A stretch of DNA of 48,406 nucleotides from assembly GCA_934295165.1 (NCBI GenBank), contig CAKRAT010000008.1, forward strand, positions 1 through 48,406. Direction: 5' to 3'. Source of the DNA: an uncultured Dorea sp. GTDB lineage: Bacteria > Bacillota > Clostridia > Lachnospirales > Lachnospiraceae. The position numbers and the translations under genes were made by a program. Below, one piece after another: positions 26,512 through 34,782 of the stretch (position 1 is the stretch's first letter; each line of letters starts with the position of its first letter). Below the pieces are notes generated by a model, which was not told the DNA's origin, searched no databases, and was given only the letters and a program-made list of their open reading frames with translations.

Positions 26512-27468
26512 CTACATAGCCATCAGGGCAATCAGGCACAAGATTGCAGTGATAATCGAAAATACTGCAACAACTCTCGTCTCTGACCATCCACAAAGTT
26601 CAAAATGATGATGTATCGGCGCCATCTTAAAGATTCTCTTCCCGCCGGTCTTTTTAAAATATGTTACCTGTATCATAACTGATAACACTTCTACCAGATA
26701 GATAAATCCAACAATAATAATAAAGATAGGCATCTGAAGCATATATGCCGTAGAAGCCACAAATCCTCCGAGCGCCAGAGAACCTGTATCCCCCATAAAT
26801 ACACTTGCCGGATATACATTGAACAGCAGAAATCCGAGAAGTGCTCCCACTACTGCACATGTGACCGGCTCAATACCACTCTTCGTTCCGATTGCAACAA
26901 CTGTAAAAAATGTTGCTACCAGAACGGTAACACTGGACGCCAGTCCGTCAAGACCATCCGTAAAGTTTACACCATTCACCGTTCCGATTACAACAAAGAA
27001 CATCAACGGAATCGCAACCCATCCAATATTCAGATATTTACCTCCTGTAAACGGAATCAGCATCGTAAGCGGAACTCCTGCAAACTTTACCATATAAAAT
27101 GCAAATATTGCAGTTACTACAATCTGAAGCGCCATCTTCTGTTTTGGATACAGACCGTCCGAACGTTTCATAACCACTTTCAGATAATCATCCAGAAAAC
27201 CAATCAGTCCAAACCCAAGTGTCAAAAACAGAATTGGAATAATCTTCGGATAACGTCCAATATAAATGACAGAAGTGATCACAACAGCCAGCAGGATCAT
27301 TACACCTCCCATTGTCGGAGTTCCTGCTTTCTTCAGATGAGACTTTACACCATCTTCTCTCTCTGTCTGATCCATCTTTAGTCTTCTGAGTACAGGGATC
27401 ACAAGAGGACCAAGAATCACACTTAATACAAATGAAATCAATACCGGAATAAACACCTTATAATCCAT
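26512..27468 (-). CDS. mraY: Phospho-N-acetylmuramoyl-pentapeptide-transferase
   Basis: Makes lipid I by moving phospho-MurNAc-pentapeptide onto undecaprenyl phosphate in the membrane. It has 318 residues and about ten helices. The conserved parts are KKAGTPTMGGVMIL, FLDDYLKV (the DDxxK catalytic region), NFTDGLDGLA, FMGDTGSLALGG and the C-terminal MAPIHHHFELCGW with the HHH loop. GAGGTGG precedes the ATG. It is between the second PBP gene and murD, the usual dcw order apart from missing murE/murF. Confidence 0.97.
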   Translation of the reverse strand: MDYKVFIPVLISFVLSVILGPLVIPVLRRLKMDQTEREDGVKSHLKKAGTPTMGGVMILLAVVITSVIYIGRYPKIIPILFLTLGFGLIGFLDDYLKVVMKRSDGLYPKQKMALQIVVTAIFAFYMVKFAGVPLTMLIPFTGGKYLNIGWVAIPLMFFVVIGTVNGVNFTDGLDGLASSVTVLVATFFTVVAIGTKSGIEPVTCAVVGALLGFLLFNVYPASVFMGDTGSLALGGFVASTAYMLQMPIFIIIVGFIYLVEVLSVMIQVTYFKKTGGKRIFKMAPIHHHFELCGWSETRVVAVFSIITAILCLIALMAM

Positions 27469-27512
27469 AATCCACCTCTTTAATTCTTTTGTTATTCAGT
27501 TAATCTCTAACT

Positions 27513-29261
27513 TTACCTAGTATACTGCATTTCCTGCTGTTTTTCAATGCCAAGATACGGCAATATATTTTCAAAAATATTACCAATTACTGGTGCAGCA
27601 ATTGTTCCACCGTAATATACCCCTTGCGGATCATAAATCACACACATTCCAAGGATTTCCGGATCATTAGCCGGAGCGAATCCGACAAAAGAAGAGATAT
27701 ACTTGTTGGCACTTCGAGGAAGCGTCTGAGAAGTTGCCGTCTTACCACCGATCCTGTATCCTTCTACATAAGCATTTTTTCCAGACCCCTCTGAAACCAC
27801 ACTTTCAAGAAGTGTCCGCATAGTTTCTGAAGTCTGTTCCGACACAATATGTTTTTTCTCGTTGTAATAAAATTTTTTCGTTGTCTTTCCCTCTTCATTC
27901 TGTATTTCCATTCCAAAATGAGGTGTTACTCTTCTTCCTCCGTTTACCAGTGCACTCACTGTTGTTGCAAGTTGGATCGGTGTAATCTGAAATGACTGTC
28001 CAAAGCTGATCGTTGCCAGTTCCACCTGTCCTATGTTCTCTTTTTTATGCATAATTGTTCCTGCCTCTCCCGGAATATCCACTCCTGTCAGATCCATCAG
28101 ACCAAACTGACGAAAATAGTCACAGAACCGGTCGACTCCAATTCTTAATCCCACCTCAATAAATACCGGGTTACATGAATTCTGTATCCCCTGTACGAAA
28201 TTTTCTGCTCCGTGTCCCCCCACTTTATGACACCGTATCCTGCGGTCTTCTACTACCTTATATCCCGGACAGCTGAACTGATCTGTAAGATGTACTACAC
28301 CTTCCTCCAGTCCCGCAGATGCTGTAATAATCTTAAACGTACTTCCCGGCTCATAAGTATCATTAATACATCCATTTCTCCACATCTGATTCAGCGCATC
28401 CTGTTTCTGTTCATCTGTCATATTCTCATCAAAAACTTTTTCTTCATTCAGTTCAAACGGCTGATTCAGATTAAATTCCGGCACATTTACCATCGCATAG
28501 ATTTCACCGTTCTGAGGGTTCATAAGCAGCACTGCCACTTTTTCTGCCTGTTTTTCCACTCTTACTTTTTCCGCCATCTGCATGGCATATTTCTGCATAT
28601 TATAATCCAGGCTGATTTTTAAAATATTTCCTGCTACCGGCTCTTTCCTGTCTTCCGCTACACTTTCGAGCTCAATTCCTCTTGCATCTGTCGTTGTCAG
28701 AATCTTCCCGTCAATTCCTTTCAGATATTTTTCATATTTTACTTCCAAACCTATAATTCCCTGATTATCTCCGCCCGTAAACCCCAGAACCTTGGAAGCC
28801 AGATCATCATACGGATAATACCGTTTAAAATCTTCGTCTACTTTTACACCTTCCAGTCCGAGATTTCTGATTTTATCTCCTGTCTTTTTATCTACATTCG
28901 ATTTAATCCTTTCAATAGAAGATATTTTTTCCACACGTTTTCTCACCTGTTCTTCATCCATTTCCAGTAATCCGCTTAATTTCGCAATTACAGTTTCTTT
29001 ATTCTGTATCTGACTGTGAATCACAGAAATAGTACATACTGTGCGGTTGGTTGCCAGCACAACTCCGTTCCGATCCACAATCCCTCCCCTTGCAGCCTTG
29101 ATATCCCTTTCTCTTTCATGTAGATCTTCCGCTTTTTTCTGATAATATTCTGCATCAAATACCATCAGATACACCAGCCTGCCAATTAGATACAGGATCA
29201 ATACAAATGCACTTACAAAAACAAACAATATTTTCTTTTTATGAAATGTCTTATTTTTCAC
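27513..29261 (-). CDS. Class B penicillin-binding protein (transpeptidase), KTA variant
   Basis: Cell-wall D,D-transpeptidase that cross-links glycan strands during division or spore cortex formation (FtsI/SpoVD group). The 582-residue protein has a membrane helix at about 10-35, a dimerisation region starting ARGGIVDRNG (57-66), and a transpeptidase domain. That domain has STFK with nucleophile Ser307, SCN at 362-364, and the third motif as KTA (507-509) where the family usually has KTG. No PASTA domains. The start is GTG at 29259-29261. Its weak site GGGGA lies in the 3' arm of a 15-base-pair hairpin (29270-29312). It lies downstream of a second class B PBP gene. Confidence 0.9.
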   Translation of the reverse strand: MKNKTFHKKKILFVFVSAFVLILYLIGRLVYLMVFDAEYYQKKAEDLHERERDIKAARGGIVDRNGVVLATNRTVCTISVIHSQIQNKETVIAKLSGLLEMDEEQVRKRVEKISSIERIKSNVDKKTGDKIRNLGLEGVKVDEDFKRYYPYDDLASKVLGFTGGDNQGIIGLEVKYEKYLKGIDGKILTTTDARGIELESVAEDRKEPVAGNILKISLDYNMQKYAMQMAEKVRVEKQAEKVAVLLMNPQNGEIYAMVNVPEFNLNQPFELNEEKVFDENMTDEQKQDALNQMWRNGCINDTYEPGSTFKIITASAGLEEGVVHLTDQFSCPGYKVVEDRRIRCHKVGGHGAENFVQGIQNSCNPVFIEVGLRIGVDRFCDYFRQFGLMDLTGVDIPGEAGTIMHKKENIGQVELATISFGQSFQITPIQLATTVSALVNGGRRVTPHFGMEIQNEEGKTTKKFYYNEKKHIVSEQTSETMRTLLESVVSEGSGKNAYVEGYRIGGKTATSQTLPRSANKYISSFVGFAPANDPEILGMCVIYDPQGVYYGGTIAAPVIGNIFENILPYLGIEKQQEMQYTR

Positions 29262-29269
29262 GCAAAAAT

Positions 29270-29312
29270 CCCCATAGAAGCTTTTTAATAATCTATGAAA
29301 GCTTCTATGGGG
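29270..29312 (-). promoter_or_regulatory. Long hairpin covering the ribosome site of the second PBP gene
   Basis: A perfect 15-base-pair stem (29270-29284 with 29298-29312, arms CCCCATAGAAGCTTT) has a 13-base loop. On the minus strand the 3' arm ends ATGGGG followed by ATTTTT and then the GTG start. It could be an attenuator (stem plus short T run) and it also hides the only visible ribosome site. Confidence 0.7.
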
Positions 29313-29336
29313 TTATGATTCCAGGTATCTCTTCTA

Positions 29337-31247
29337 TTACTGTTGCGTTATCTGAGTGTTTCCTTCTGAAGTTGTCCCAGTCTTTGTTGTTGTACCCGTT
29401 GTATTTGTATCGCTGTCTGTTTTTTTCTCTATTCCGAGATATGGGAAAATATCCGTCATAATCTGCGATGCAAGCTGTGTTGCATAGCCACTGTTCGCCT
29501 GTACGTCCGAATTTGGTTCATCAATTACAACATATACCATAACCTGCGGATTCTCCTGCGGCGCATATCCGATAAATGAAACAAGATATTTACCATTTCC
29601 ACGTGGAAGTTTTTCTGCTGTACCAGTCTTCCCACCTACCGCATATCCTTCTACTGCTGCGCTGGCACCGGTTCCTTCTTCTACAACACCCAGCATATAA
29701 TCTTTGATAATGTCACTCGTTTCTTTGGAAATTGTCTTTTTAACCAGTACTGAATCTTTATTTTCCGATACATTTCCATTCTCATCCCGAATCTGTTTTA
29801 CTACATGAGGCTTATAATAATTACCGCCATTGATCAGCGAACAGAAAGATGCCGCCATCTGTGTCATTGTAACATTAAAGTTCTGACCAAATGCATTGGT
29901 TGCCAGACTGGCAGGATCCATTGTTGCCGGTGTATATAAAAGTCCACTCGTTTCCCCTTCTCCCGGAAGATCGATCCCTGTATATTCTCCAAATCCGAAT
30001 AATCTCTGATATCTGCAGAATTCTTCTGTTCCAATACTTGCACCGATCTGCATCAGTGCTACGTTACAGGAATTTTCCAGTGCCTGTTTCAGTGTCTCTG
30101 GTCCATGTCCAGCTCTGTTACTGCAATGAATATCATGATCTCCGACATGCATCACTCCGCCGCAGACATAATTCTCATCCCCCTTCAGATCTCCTAATTC
30201 AAGTCCCGCAGATATTGTAAACGGTTTGAATGTAGAGCCTGGCTCATAGGTATTACTTACACAATAATTATTCCAGAGATCATTTAATATATCCAGTTTT
30301 TCCTGATCCGTCATTTCTTTCAACTGATCTTCCGTATAATATTTCGTCAGATCTCTCGGATTATTCAGGTCATAATTCGGATACGATGCTTCTGCAAGAA
30401 TCTCTCCATTCTGCGGATTCATGACAATTACCCCTGTATTTTTGCTACCTTCTCCTTCTTCCGCCTCATTTTTGTGTTCTTCGTTAAATGCGAGCACATG
30501 CTGTTCCACAATACTCTGTACCTGAAGGTCAATCGTTGAAACAACTGTGCTTCCATTGTCCGGCTCTTTAACAGTTCTCTCATATCCGGAATCTTCATCC
30601 AGATATCCATATTCTCTTCCATCCGTACCATTTAAAATCGAATTATACGATGCTTCTATTCCGTTACTTCCCACGTTTCCGTTCGTAGTAAAACCAATCA
30701 CATCACTTGCAAGTGTATTGTATGGATATTTTCTCGTATAATCTTCTTCCAGCCATACTCCCTGTACATTCGGATTCTTTTTTGTATCTGCCGTGATTTT
30801 TTCAAATTTTTGTGCTTCCTGGTAACTCACACCTTTTTTCAATACCAGATACCTGCTGTTCGGATTTTTTTTCACCTGTCTGCGTATAGATTTTTTTTTC
30901 AGTCCAAAACTATTTGCCAACGCTTTTACTGTAGGATTCATATACTTTGTATTGCCCGTCAACGTCTTTGCATCAACCACTACATTATAAACTCTTTCAC
31001 TAATCGCAAGCTTTGTTCCATTCCGGTCTACAATATCCCCTCTTTTAAACGGAATCGTCCGATTATTATATTGTTGCTGATCCAAAACAACTTTTGTATA
31101 CTTATCGCCTTTCGAAGCATTAATATATGTAATCCATCCAATTAAGAAAATAAAAGCTAGTATAATTGCCACAAAGAGCATTACTAGCTTTTTCTGCATG
31201 AGAGCCGAAATTTTTTTCTTAAAAAAATTTGTTTTCTTTCTTGCCAT
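29337..31247 (-). CDS. Class B penicillin-binding protein (FtsI/SpoVD type)
   Basis: Membrane-anchored peptidoglycan transpeptidase. The 636-residue protein has a membrane helix at about 20-42 and a dimerisation region with FKRGDIVDRNGTKLA (67-81). The transpeptidase motifs are all standard: STFK with Ser338, SCN at 393-395, and KTG at 540-542. A Thr-rich tail follows YLGIEKK; no PASTA domain. It is the first of two tandem class B PBPs directly after ftsL, so it is the better candidate for the vegetative septal enzyme (FtsI/PBP2B), with the second for sporulation. That division of labour is inference. A GGTGGG site precedes the ATG. Confidence 0.92.
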   Translation of the reverse strand: MARKKTNFFKKKISALMQKKLVMLFVAIILAFIFLIGWITYINASKGDKYTKVVLDQQQYNNRTIPFKRGDIVDRNGTKLAISERVYNVVVDAKTLTGNTKYMNPTVKALANSFGLKKKSIRRQVKKNPNSRYLVLKKGVSYQEAQKFEKITADTKKNPNVQGVWLEEDYTRKYPYNTLASDVIGFTTNGNVGSNGIEASYNSILNGTDGREYGYLDEDSGYERTVKEPDNGSTVVSTIDLQVQSIVEQHVLAFNEEHKNEAEEGEGSKNTGVIVMNPQNGEILAEASYPNYDLNNPRDLTKYYTEDQLKEMTDQEKLDILNDLWNNYCVSNTYEPGSTFKPFTISAGLELGDLKGDENYVCGGVMHVGDHDIHCSNRAGHGPETLKQALENSCNVALMQIGASIGTEEFCRYQRLFGFGEYTGIDLPGEGETSGLLYTPATMDPASLATNAFGQNFNVTMTQMAASFCSLINGGNYYKPHVVKQIRDENGNVSENKDSVLVKKTISKETSDIIKDYMLGVVEEGTGASAAVEGYAVGGKTGTAEKLPRGNGKYLVSFIGYAPQENPQVMVYVVIDEPNSDVQANSGYATQLASQIMTDIFPYLGIEKKTDSDTNTTGTTTKTGTTSEGNTQITQQ

Positions 31248-31255
31248 AATCCCAC

Positions 31256-31807
31256 CTATTTCTTATTCTTGTCTGACTGTGCAAGCACACCACTTTCCGG
31301 GATATTATCATATTGTTTTACATAATCTGCTGCCGGATTATCGTATTCTACAATCTGATCTGATGTAGCATATGTCATCCCGAGCTGATTGATTGCTTTT
31401 TCCCTGATTTCATCCAAATTAACCGAATTTACCACTGCATTATATTTTGTCGTATTTTCCTCTTTCAAATTTGCAAGCTGCTCCTGTAAAGCAGTTACAC
31501 TCTTGGAATTCTTGGTTAATTCAGACTGCAAGCGTACATAATTAACGCACAAAAGTAACACAATTGTTGCGGCAATTGCAAGAAATACAACATATGCCGC
31601 ATTCATATGAAGTGCCCGGTTTCTATTTTTCTGAACTTGCCTGCTTACTCTTTTTTTAGGTTTTGTGGATACTCTTTTCTTTCCCGGTCTATACTCCGGC
31701 TTTGTAACCACATTGCCATACATATAAGCCTGTCCTGTTTTAGAATAAGCGGAATGATATCCGCCGGACTGGCGTCTTTCGCTCGCATAGTCTCTTCTTG
31801 CTGCCAT
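31256..31807 (-). CDS. ftsL: FtsL-like cell division protein
   Basis: Small bitopic divisome component. The 183-residue protein has a long basic cytoplasmic part (1-67), one membrane helix at about 69-87, then a coiled coil (about 90-125: SELTKNSKSVTALQEQLANLKEEN). It ends in an extracytoplasmic tail whose DEIREKAINQLGMTYA segment is typical of FtsL/DivIC proteins. Sequence is poorly conserved, so the call rests on topology and position between rsmH and the PBP gene. GGAGTGG lies before the ATG. It is 8 bases before the PBP gene. Confidence 0.82.
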   Translation of the reverse strand: MAARRDYASERRQSGGYHSAYSKTGQAYMYGNVVTKPEYRPGKKRVSTKPKKRVSRQVQKNRNRALHMNAAYVVFLAIAATIVLLLCVNYVRLQSELTKNSKSVTALQEQLANLKEENTTKYNAVVNSVNLDEIREKAINQLGMTYATSDQIVEYDNPAADYVKQYDNIPESGVLAQSDKNKK

Positions 31808-31846
31808 CTACGCCACTCCTTTCTAAACTGATGCCTGGTCTGTCCC

Positions 31847-32782
31847 TTAGCAATGCTCAAAGATTCTTAATTTTGCACTTTTAGACCGGCTATTATATTC
31901 TAATTCTTCTTCACCTGGAAGAATCGGCTTTCTGGTAACAACATGCCCCTTCGAAACATTGCCACATACACACACAGGGAAATCCGATGGACAAGTGCAT
32001 GGATTCTCATTTTTCTTAAATGCACTTTTCACAATCCGATCCTCCAGTGAATGGAATGTGATAATACACAATCTTCCTCCCGGGTTTAACATTTCAATCA
32101 TATCATCCAGAGAATTTTTCAGTACTTCCAATTCTCTGTTTAATTCAATTCGAATAGCCTGGAACGTCCTTTTTGCAGGATGCCCAGACTTCTTCTGGTA
32201 TTTCATTGGTATAGAGGCTCTGATAATCTCTGTTAACTGCCCCGTAGTTTCAATCGGACTTTTACCACGTGCGGCCACGATATGCTTTGCAATATTCTTT
32301 GCAAACTTATCCTCCCCGTAGTCTCTGATCACGCGGTATAAATCCATCTCCGAATAGTCATTGACAATATCTCTGGCTGTCATCTTCTGACGTCTGTCCA
32401 TTCTCATATCCAGAGGCGCATCTTCCCGATAGGAAAAACCTCGCTCTGCCGTATCTAACTGATAAGATGATACGCCCAGATCAAGTACAATCCCATCAAC
32501 TTTGTCAATTCCTAATTCATGAAGCTTTGACTTCATATCACAATAATTGCTCCGAATTATTGTAACTTTCTCCCCGAAGTCTTTTAAGCGAATCCCAGCA
32601 GCTTCAATTGCTGCCGCATCCTGGTCTATTCCTATAATACTCCCTTTTTCACCGAGGTGTCTGCATACTTCATATGCATGTCCTCCTCCACCAAGCGTTC
32701 CGTCCACGTATATGCCGTCCGGCTTGATGTTTAATCCTTCAATTGTCTCATTCAGTAATACTGATTTGTGTTCGAATCCCAT
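31847..32782 (-). CDS. rsmH: 16S rRNA (cytosine1402-N4)-methyltransferase RsmH
   Basis: Methylates C1402 in the 16S rRNA decoding centre using S-adenosylmethionine. The 311-residue protein has [13 protein letters not shown], the SAM-binding motif [41 protein letters not shown] and the end region [18 protein letters not shown]. It also carries the usual Cys-containing insert ([15 protein letters not shown]) near the C-terminus. Length is normal. It lies 11 bases after mraZ in the dcw operon and has GAGGGAG before the ATG. Confidence 0.97.
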   Translation of the reverse strand: MGFEHKSVLLNETIEGLNIKPDGIYVDGTLGGGGHAYEVCRHLGEKGSIIGIDQDAAAIEAAGIRLKDFGEKVTIIRSNYCDMKSKLHELGIDKVDGIVLDLGVSSYQLDTAERGFSYREDAPLDMRMDRRQKMTARDIVNDYSEMDLYRVIRDYGEDKFAKNIAKHIVAARGKSPIETTGQLTEIIRASIPMKYQKKSGHPAKRTFQAIRIELNRELEVLKNSLDDMIEMLNPGGRLCIITFHSLEDRIVKSAFKKNENPCTCPSDFPVCVCGNVSKGHVVTRKPILPGEEELEYNSRSKSAKLRIFEHC

Positions 32783-32793
32783 ATCTTCTCCCT

Positions 32794-33234
32794 CTAGATA
32801 CTGAATCCGCTTTCTTCCATATCAGATGCAATATCTTCAATGTTAAGTTCCACCTCAGCATTCTTTTCATCCCATCTTACTTTATCCCAGATCTCGGCAC
32901 GCTTTCCCATGCCGATAAATACAACTTCTTTATCCAGATGTGCAAATGTACGAAGCACAGAAGGGATTAGAGTTCTGCCTTGTTTATCAAGGTCGCCGTC
33001 CGCTGCACTTCCTTGAAAGAAATATGCAAACGCACGTGCTTTTTTATCAGTGGTGGTTGGTAATGCATTAAGTTTTTCTTCAAAAGCCTTCCATTCTGCT
33101 TCCGGATACACGTACAGACAATTCTCCATTCCCTTTGTGATGACGAAATGCTCCCCTAGATCGTCACGAAACTTAGCCGGAATGATCAGACGTCCTTTTG
33201 CATCAATATTATGACTGTACTCTCCTTTCAACAT
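32794..33234 (-). CDS. mraZ: Transcriptional regulator MraZ
   Basis: AbrB-like ring-forming DNA-binding protein that controls its own dcw operon. The 146-residue protein contains two SpoVT/AbrB repeats: [20 protein letters not shown] near 8-27 and [22 protein letters not shown] near 82-103. The ribosome site AAAGGAG precedes the ATG. It is the first gene of the cluster, preceded by a sigma-A promoter and five AGTGG direct repeats (33316-33361) that look like its own binding sites, implying autoregulation. Confidence 0.96.
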   Translation of the reverse strand: MLKGEYSHNIDAKGRLIIPAKFRDDLGEHFVITKGMENCLYVYPEAEWKAFEEKLNALPTTTDKKARAFAYFFQGSAADGDLDKQGRTLIPSVLRTFAHLDKEVVFIGMGKRAEIWDKVRWDEKNAEVELNIEDIASDMEESGFSI

Positions 33235-33315
33235 AGAATTCTCCTTTTCTCAGTGATATATTCTGAAATTCAACCGGGATGAACCAAAATCCTTCCTTGG
33301 TCTCTCCGTCTTCAT

Positions 33316-33361
33316 CCACTTTTCTACCACTTCGTTCCACTTTTCACCACTTTCTACCACT
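33316..33361 (-). promoter_or_regulatory. Five MraZ-type direct repeats
   Basis: On the minus strand AGTGG occurs five times (plus-strand CCACT at 33316, 33327, 33337, 33347 and 33357), with spacings of 11, 10, 10 and 10 bases. One-turn repeats of GTGG or AAGTG type are the known target of the MraZ ring. They begin just after the -10 element, so binding should block or modulate initiation. Confidence 0.8.
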
Positions 33362-33368
33362 TGAACCC

Positions 33369-33397
33369 ATTGTAAACTACTTTTTTATGCTTTTCAA
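33369..33397 (-). promoter_or_regulatory. Sigma-A-type promoter of the mraZ/dcw operon
   Basis: Minus-strand TTGAAA (33392-33397) and TACAAT (33369-33374) are separated by exactly 17 bases. The mraZ ATG is about 135 bases downstream, leaving a long leader that contains the MraZ repeats. Confidence 0.75.
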
Positions 33398-33438
33398 GAC
33401 CTTTTAGGAAATTAAGATAATTTTAAGGCAAAAAAATA

Positions 33439-33461
33439 GTGAACAGGAAATTCCTGTTCAC
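33439..33461. terminator. Terminator between the small membrane protein gene and mraZ promoter
   Basis: Perfect 9-base-pair stem GTGAACAGG/CCTGTTCAC with a 5-base loop, followed on the minus strand by TATTTTTTT. It insulates the dcw promoter from upstream transcription. Confidence 0.85.
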
Positions 33462-33485
33462 TCATATTTTTTCTTAATTATTCTC

Positions 33486-33740
33486 TTAATCTGTAGTCGT
33501 GCTACTTCCGGTTAAAGACTGACTATAACTGGTAACTGCAGAATAGTCAACTGTTACTTTTTGTTTTGGACGCTTGGACTCATATATATTATATACAGAA
33601 ACTCCTGCCATGCCAATCAATGCTGCTGCTACAATACATGCCACACCTCTTCGTAAATAGCGCTCTATCTTTTCTTTTTTCATCTGTTTTTTTCGATTTT
33701 TCTTTTCTTCTTTATATTTATCTACTTTTGCCTGGCTCAT
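33486..33740 (-). CDS. Small single-pass membrane protein, unknown function
   Basis: I do not recognise this 84-residue protein. A very basic N-terminal part (1-31, many Lys/Arg/Glu) precedes one membrane helix at about 32-51, then a short Ser/Thr-rich outer tail. The basic side should stay in the cytoplasm. AAAGGAG is well placed before the ATG, and a clear terminator follows, so it is probably a real gene. It lies between degV and the dcw promoter on the same strand; 60 bases separate it from degV. Confidence 0.65.
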   Translation of the reverse strand: MSQAKVDKYKEEKKNRKKQMKKEKIERYLRRGVACIVAAALIGMAGVSVYNIYESKRPKQKVTVDYSAVTSYSQSLTGSSTTTD

Positions 33741-33800
33741 AGTCTTCTTGCTCCTTTTTCATCCGATTTCAATGTATTCATTTTAACACATCCTTCCGGA

Positions 33801-34640
33801 TTATACAACTACAATCACACCTCCATCAGCTGCATACATACTGCTGATTCCTGCAGTATCCACAATAATAATGTCTTTATATTTGGCTTTCCCGAGAAGC
33901 ATGTTCTTTACCGATTCTGCACGTTCTCTACAGTTACAATGTGCAATCGCCAATATCTTTTCTTCTGGATTTTTTAAGTCAGACGCCACTTCTTCTACCA
34001 TTCTGGCCAGTCCCTTTTTCATTCCTCTTGCATTTGCAAGCTGCTGGATACTTCCTTCCGGCGTAGATCCCATTACCGGCTTAATATTTAACGCTGTGGC
34101 AACAACTGCTTTTAATCCTTTCAATCTTCCGTTCTTTTTCAGAATATCCAACGTTTCTAACAGGAAATATGTGTGCTGTTCTTCAATATAAGCCTCTACC
34201 GTTTCAATCACTTCCTGAAAACCAAGTCCTTTTTCTTCACATTCTGCAATCTTCAGACCAATTAAAGTCTCTCCCACCGATGCAGATCTGGAATTGAATA
34301 CATAAATATCTTTCTCTCCATATTCTTCTTCGTATAGACTCTTTCCAAGCACTGCACTATTATAAGAACCGCTGAGCTCCGATGATAATGTCACTGCATA
34401 TACGTGCTCTTCATCACAATGATATTCTTCCATATACCGTTCTGGTGACGGACATGATGACTTTGGACACACGCTTGTCTCTCGGATCCGTTTTAAGAAA
34501 TCAGCCTGATCAAATGTCTCATCATCTATGATATGATATCCATCTACATCAATCTGTAGGGAAGCCGTCTGAAAATGTCCCGTTTTTTTCATCTCTTCTG
34601 TTAATTCCCCACAACTATCTATGATAATTTTGTAACTCAT
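33801..34640 (-). CDS. DegV-family fatty-acid-binding protein
   Basis: DegV proteins bind long-chain fatty acids, and some act as the FakB subunit that presents fatty acids to a kinase. The 279-residue protein begins MSYKIIIDSCGELTEEM, with the usual C-P-x-S region SVCPKSSCPSPERYMEEY. Other matches are VYAVTLSSELSGSYNSA and LETLDILKKNGRLKG. AGGAGGA lies 6 bases before the ATG at 34638-34640; the longer frame adds 11 unrelated residues. No fakA-like gene is in view, so the partner is unknown. It has its own promoter at 34676-34704. Confidence 0.9.
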   Translation of the reverse strand: MSYKIIIDSCGELTEEMKKTGHFQTASLQIDVDGYHIIDDETFDQADFLKRIRETSVCPKSSCPSPERYMEEYHCDEEHVYAVTLSSELSGSYNSAVLGKSLYEEEYGEKDIYVFNSRSASVGETLIGLKIAECEEKGLGFQEVIETVEAYIEEQHTYFLLETLDILKKNGRLKGLKAVVATALNIKPVMGSTPEGSIQQLANARGMKKGLARMVEEVASDLKNPEEKILAIAHCNCRERAESVKNMLLGKAKYKDIIIVDTAGISSMYAADGGVIVVV

Positions 34641-34675
34641 ATTCTTCCTCCTAATGTGGCTTTTTGTAAACACCC

Positions 34676-34704
34676 TATATAATTGATATTAAAACTCTTT
34701 TCAA
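34676..34704 (-). promoter_or_regulatory. Sigma-A-type promoter of the degV-like gene
   Basis: Minus-strand TTGAAA (34699-34704) and TATATA (34676-34681) are 17 bases apart, 36 bases before the ATG. Confidence 0.6.
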
Positions 34705-34782
34705 ACCACTCATTTCTATTAGAAGTAGTTTTTAATACTACATTATTCATCATAGCATATTTATACCAGAAATGAAAGTCTT

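Noticed and set aside
33316..33361. Short direct repeats that could suggest a CRISPR array
   Set aside because: The repeat is only five bases with 10-11 base spacing and no spacers. Phasing and position fit MraZ boxes.
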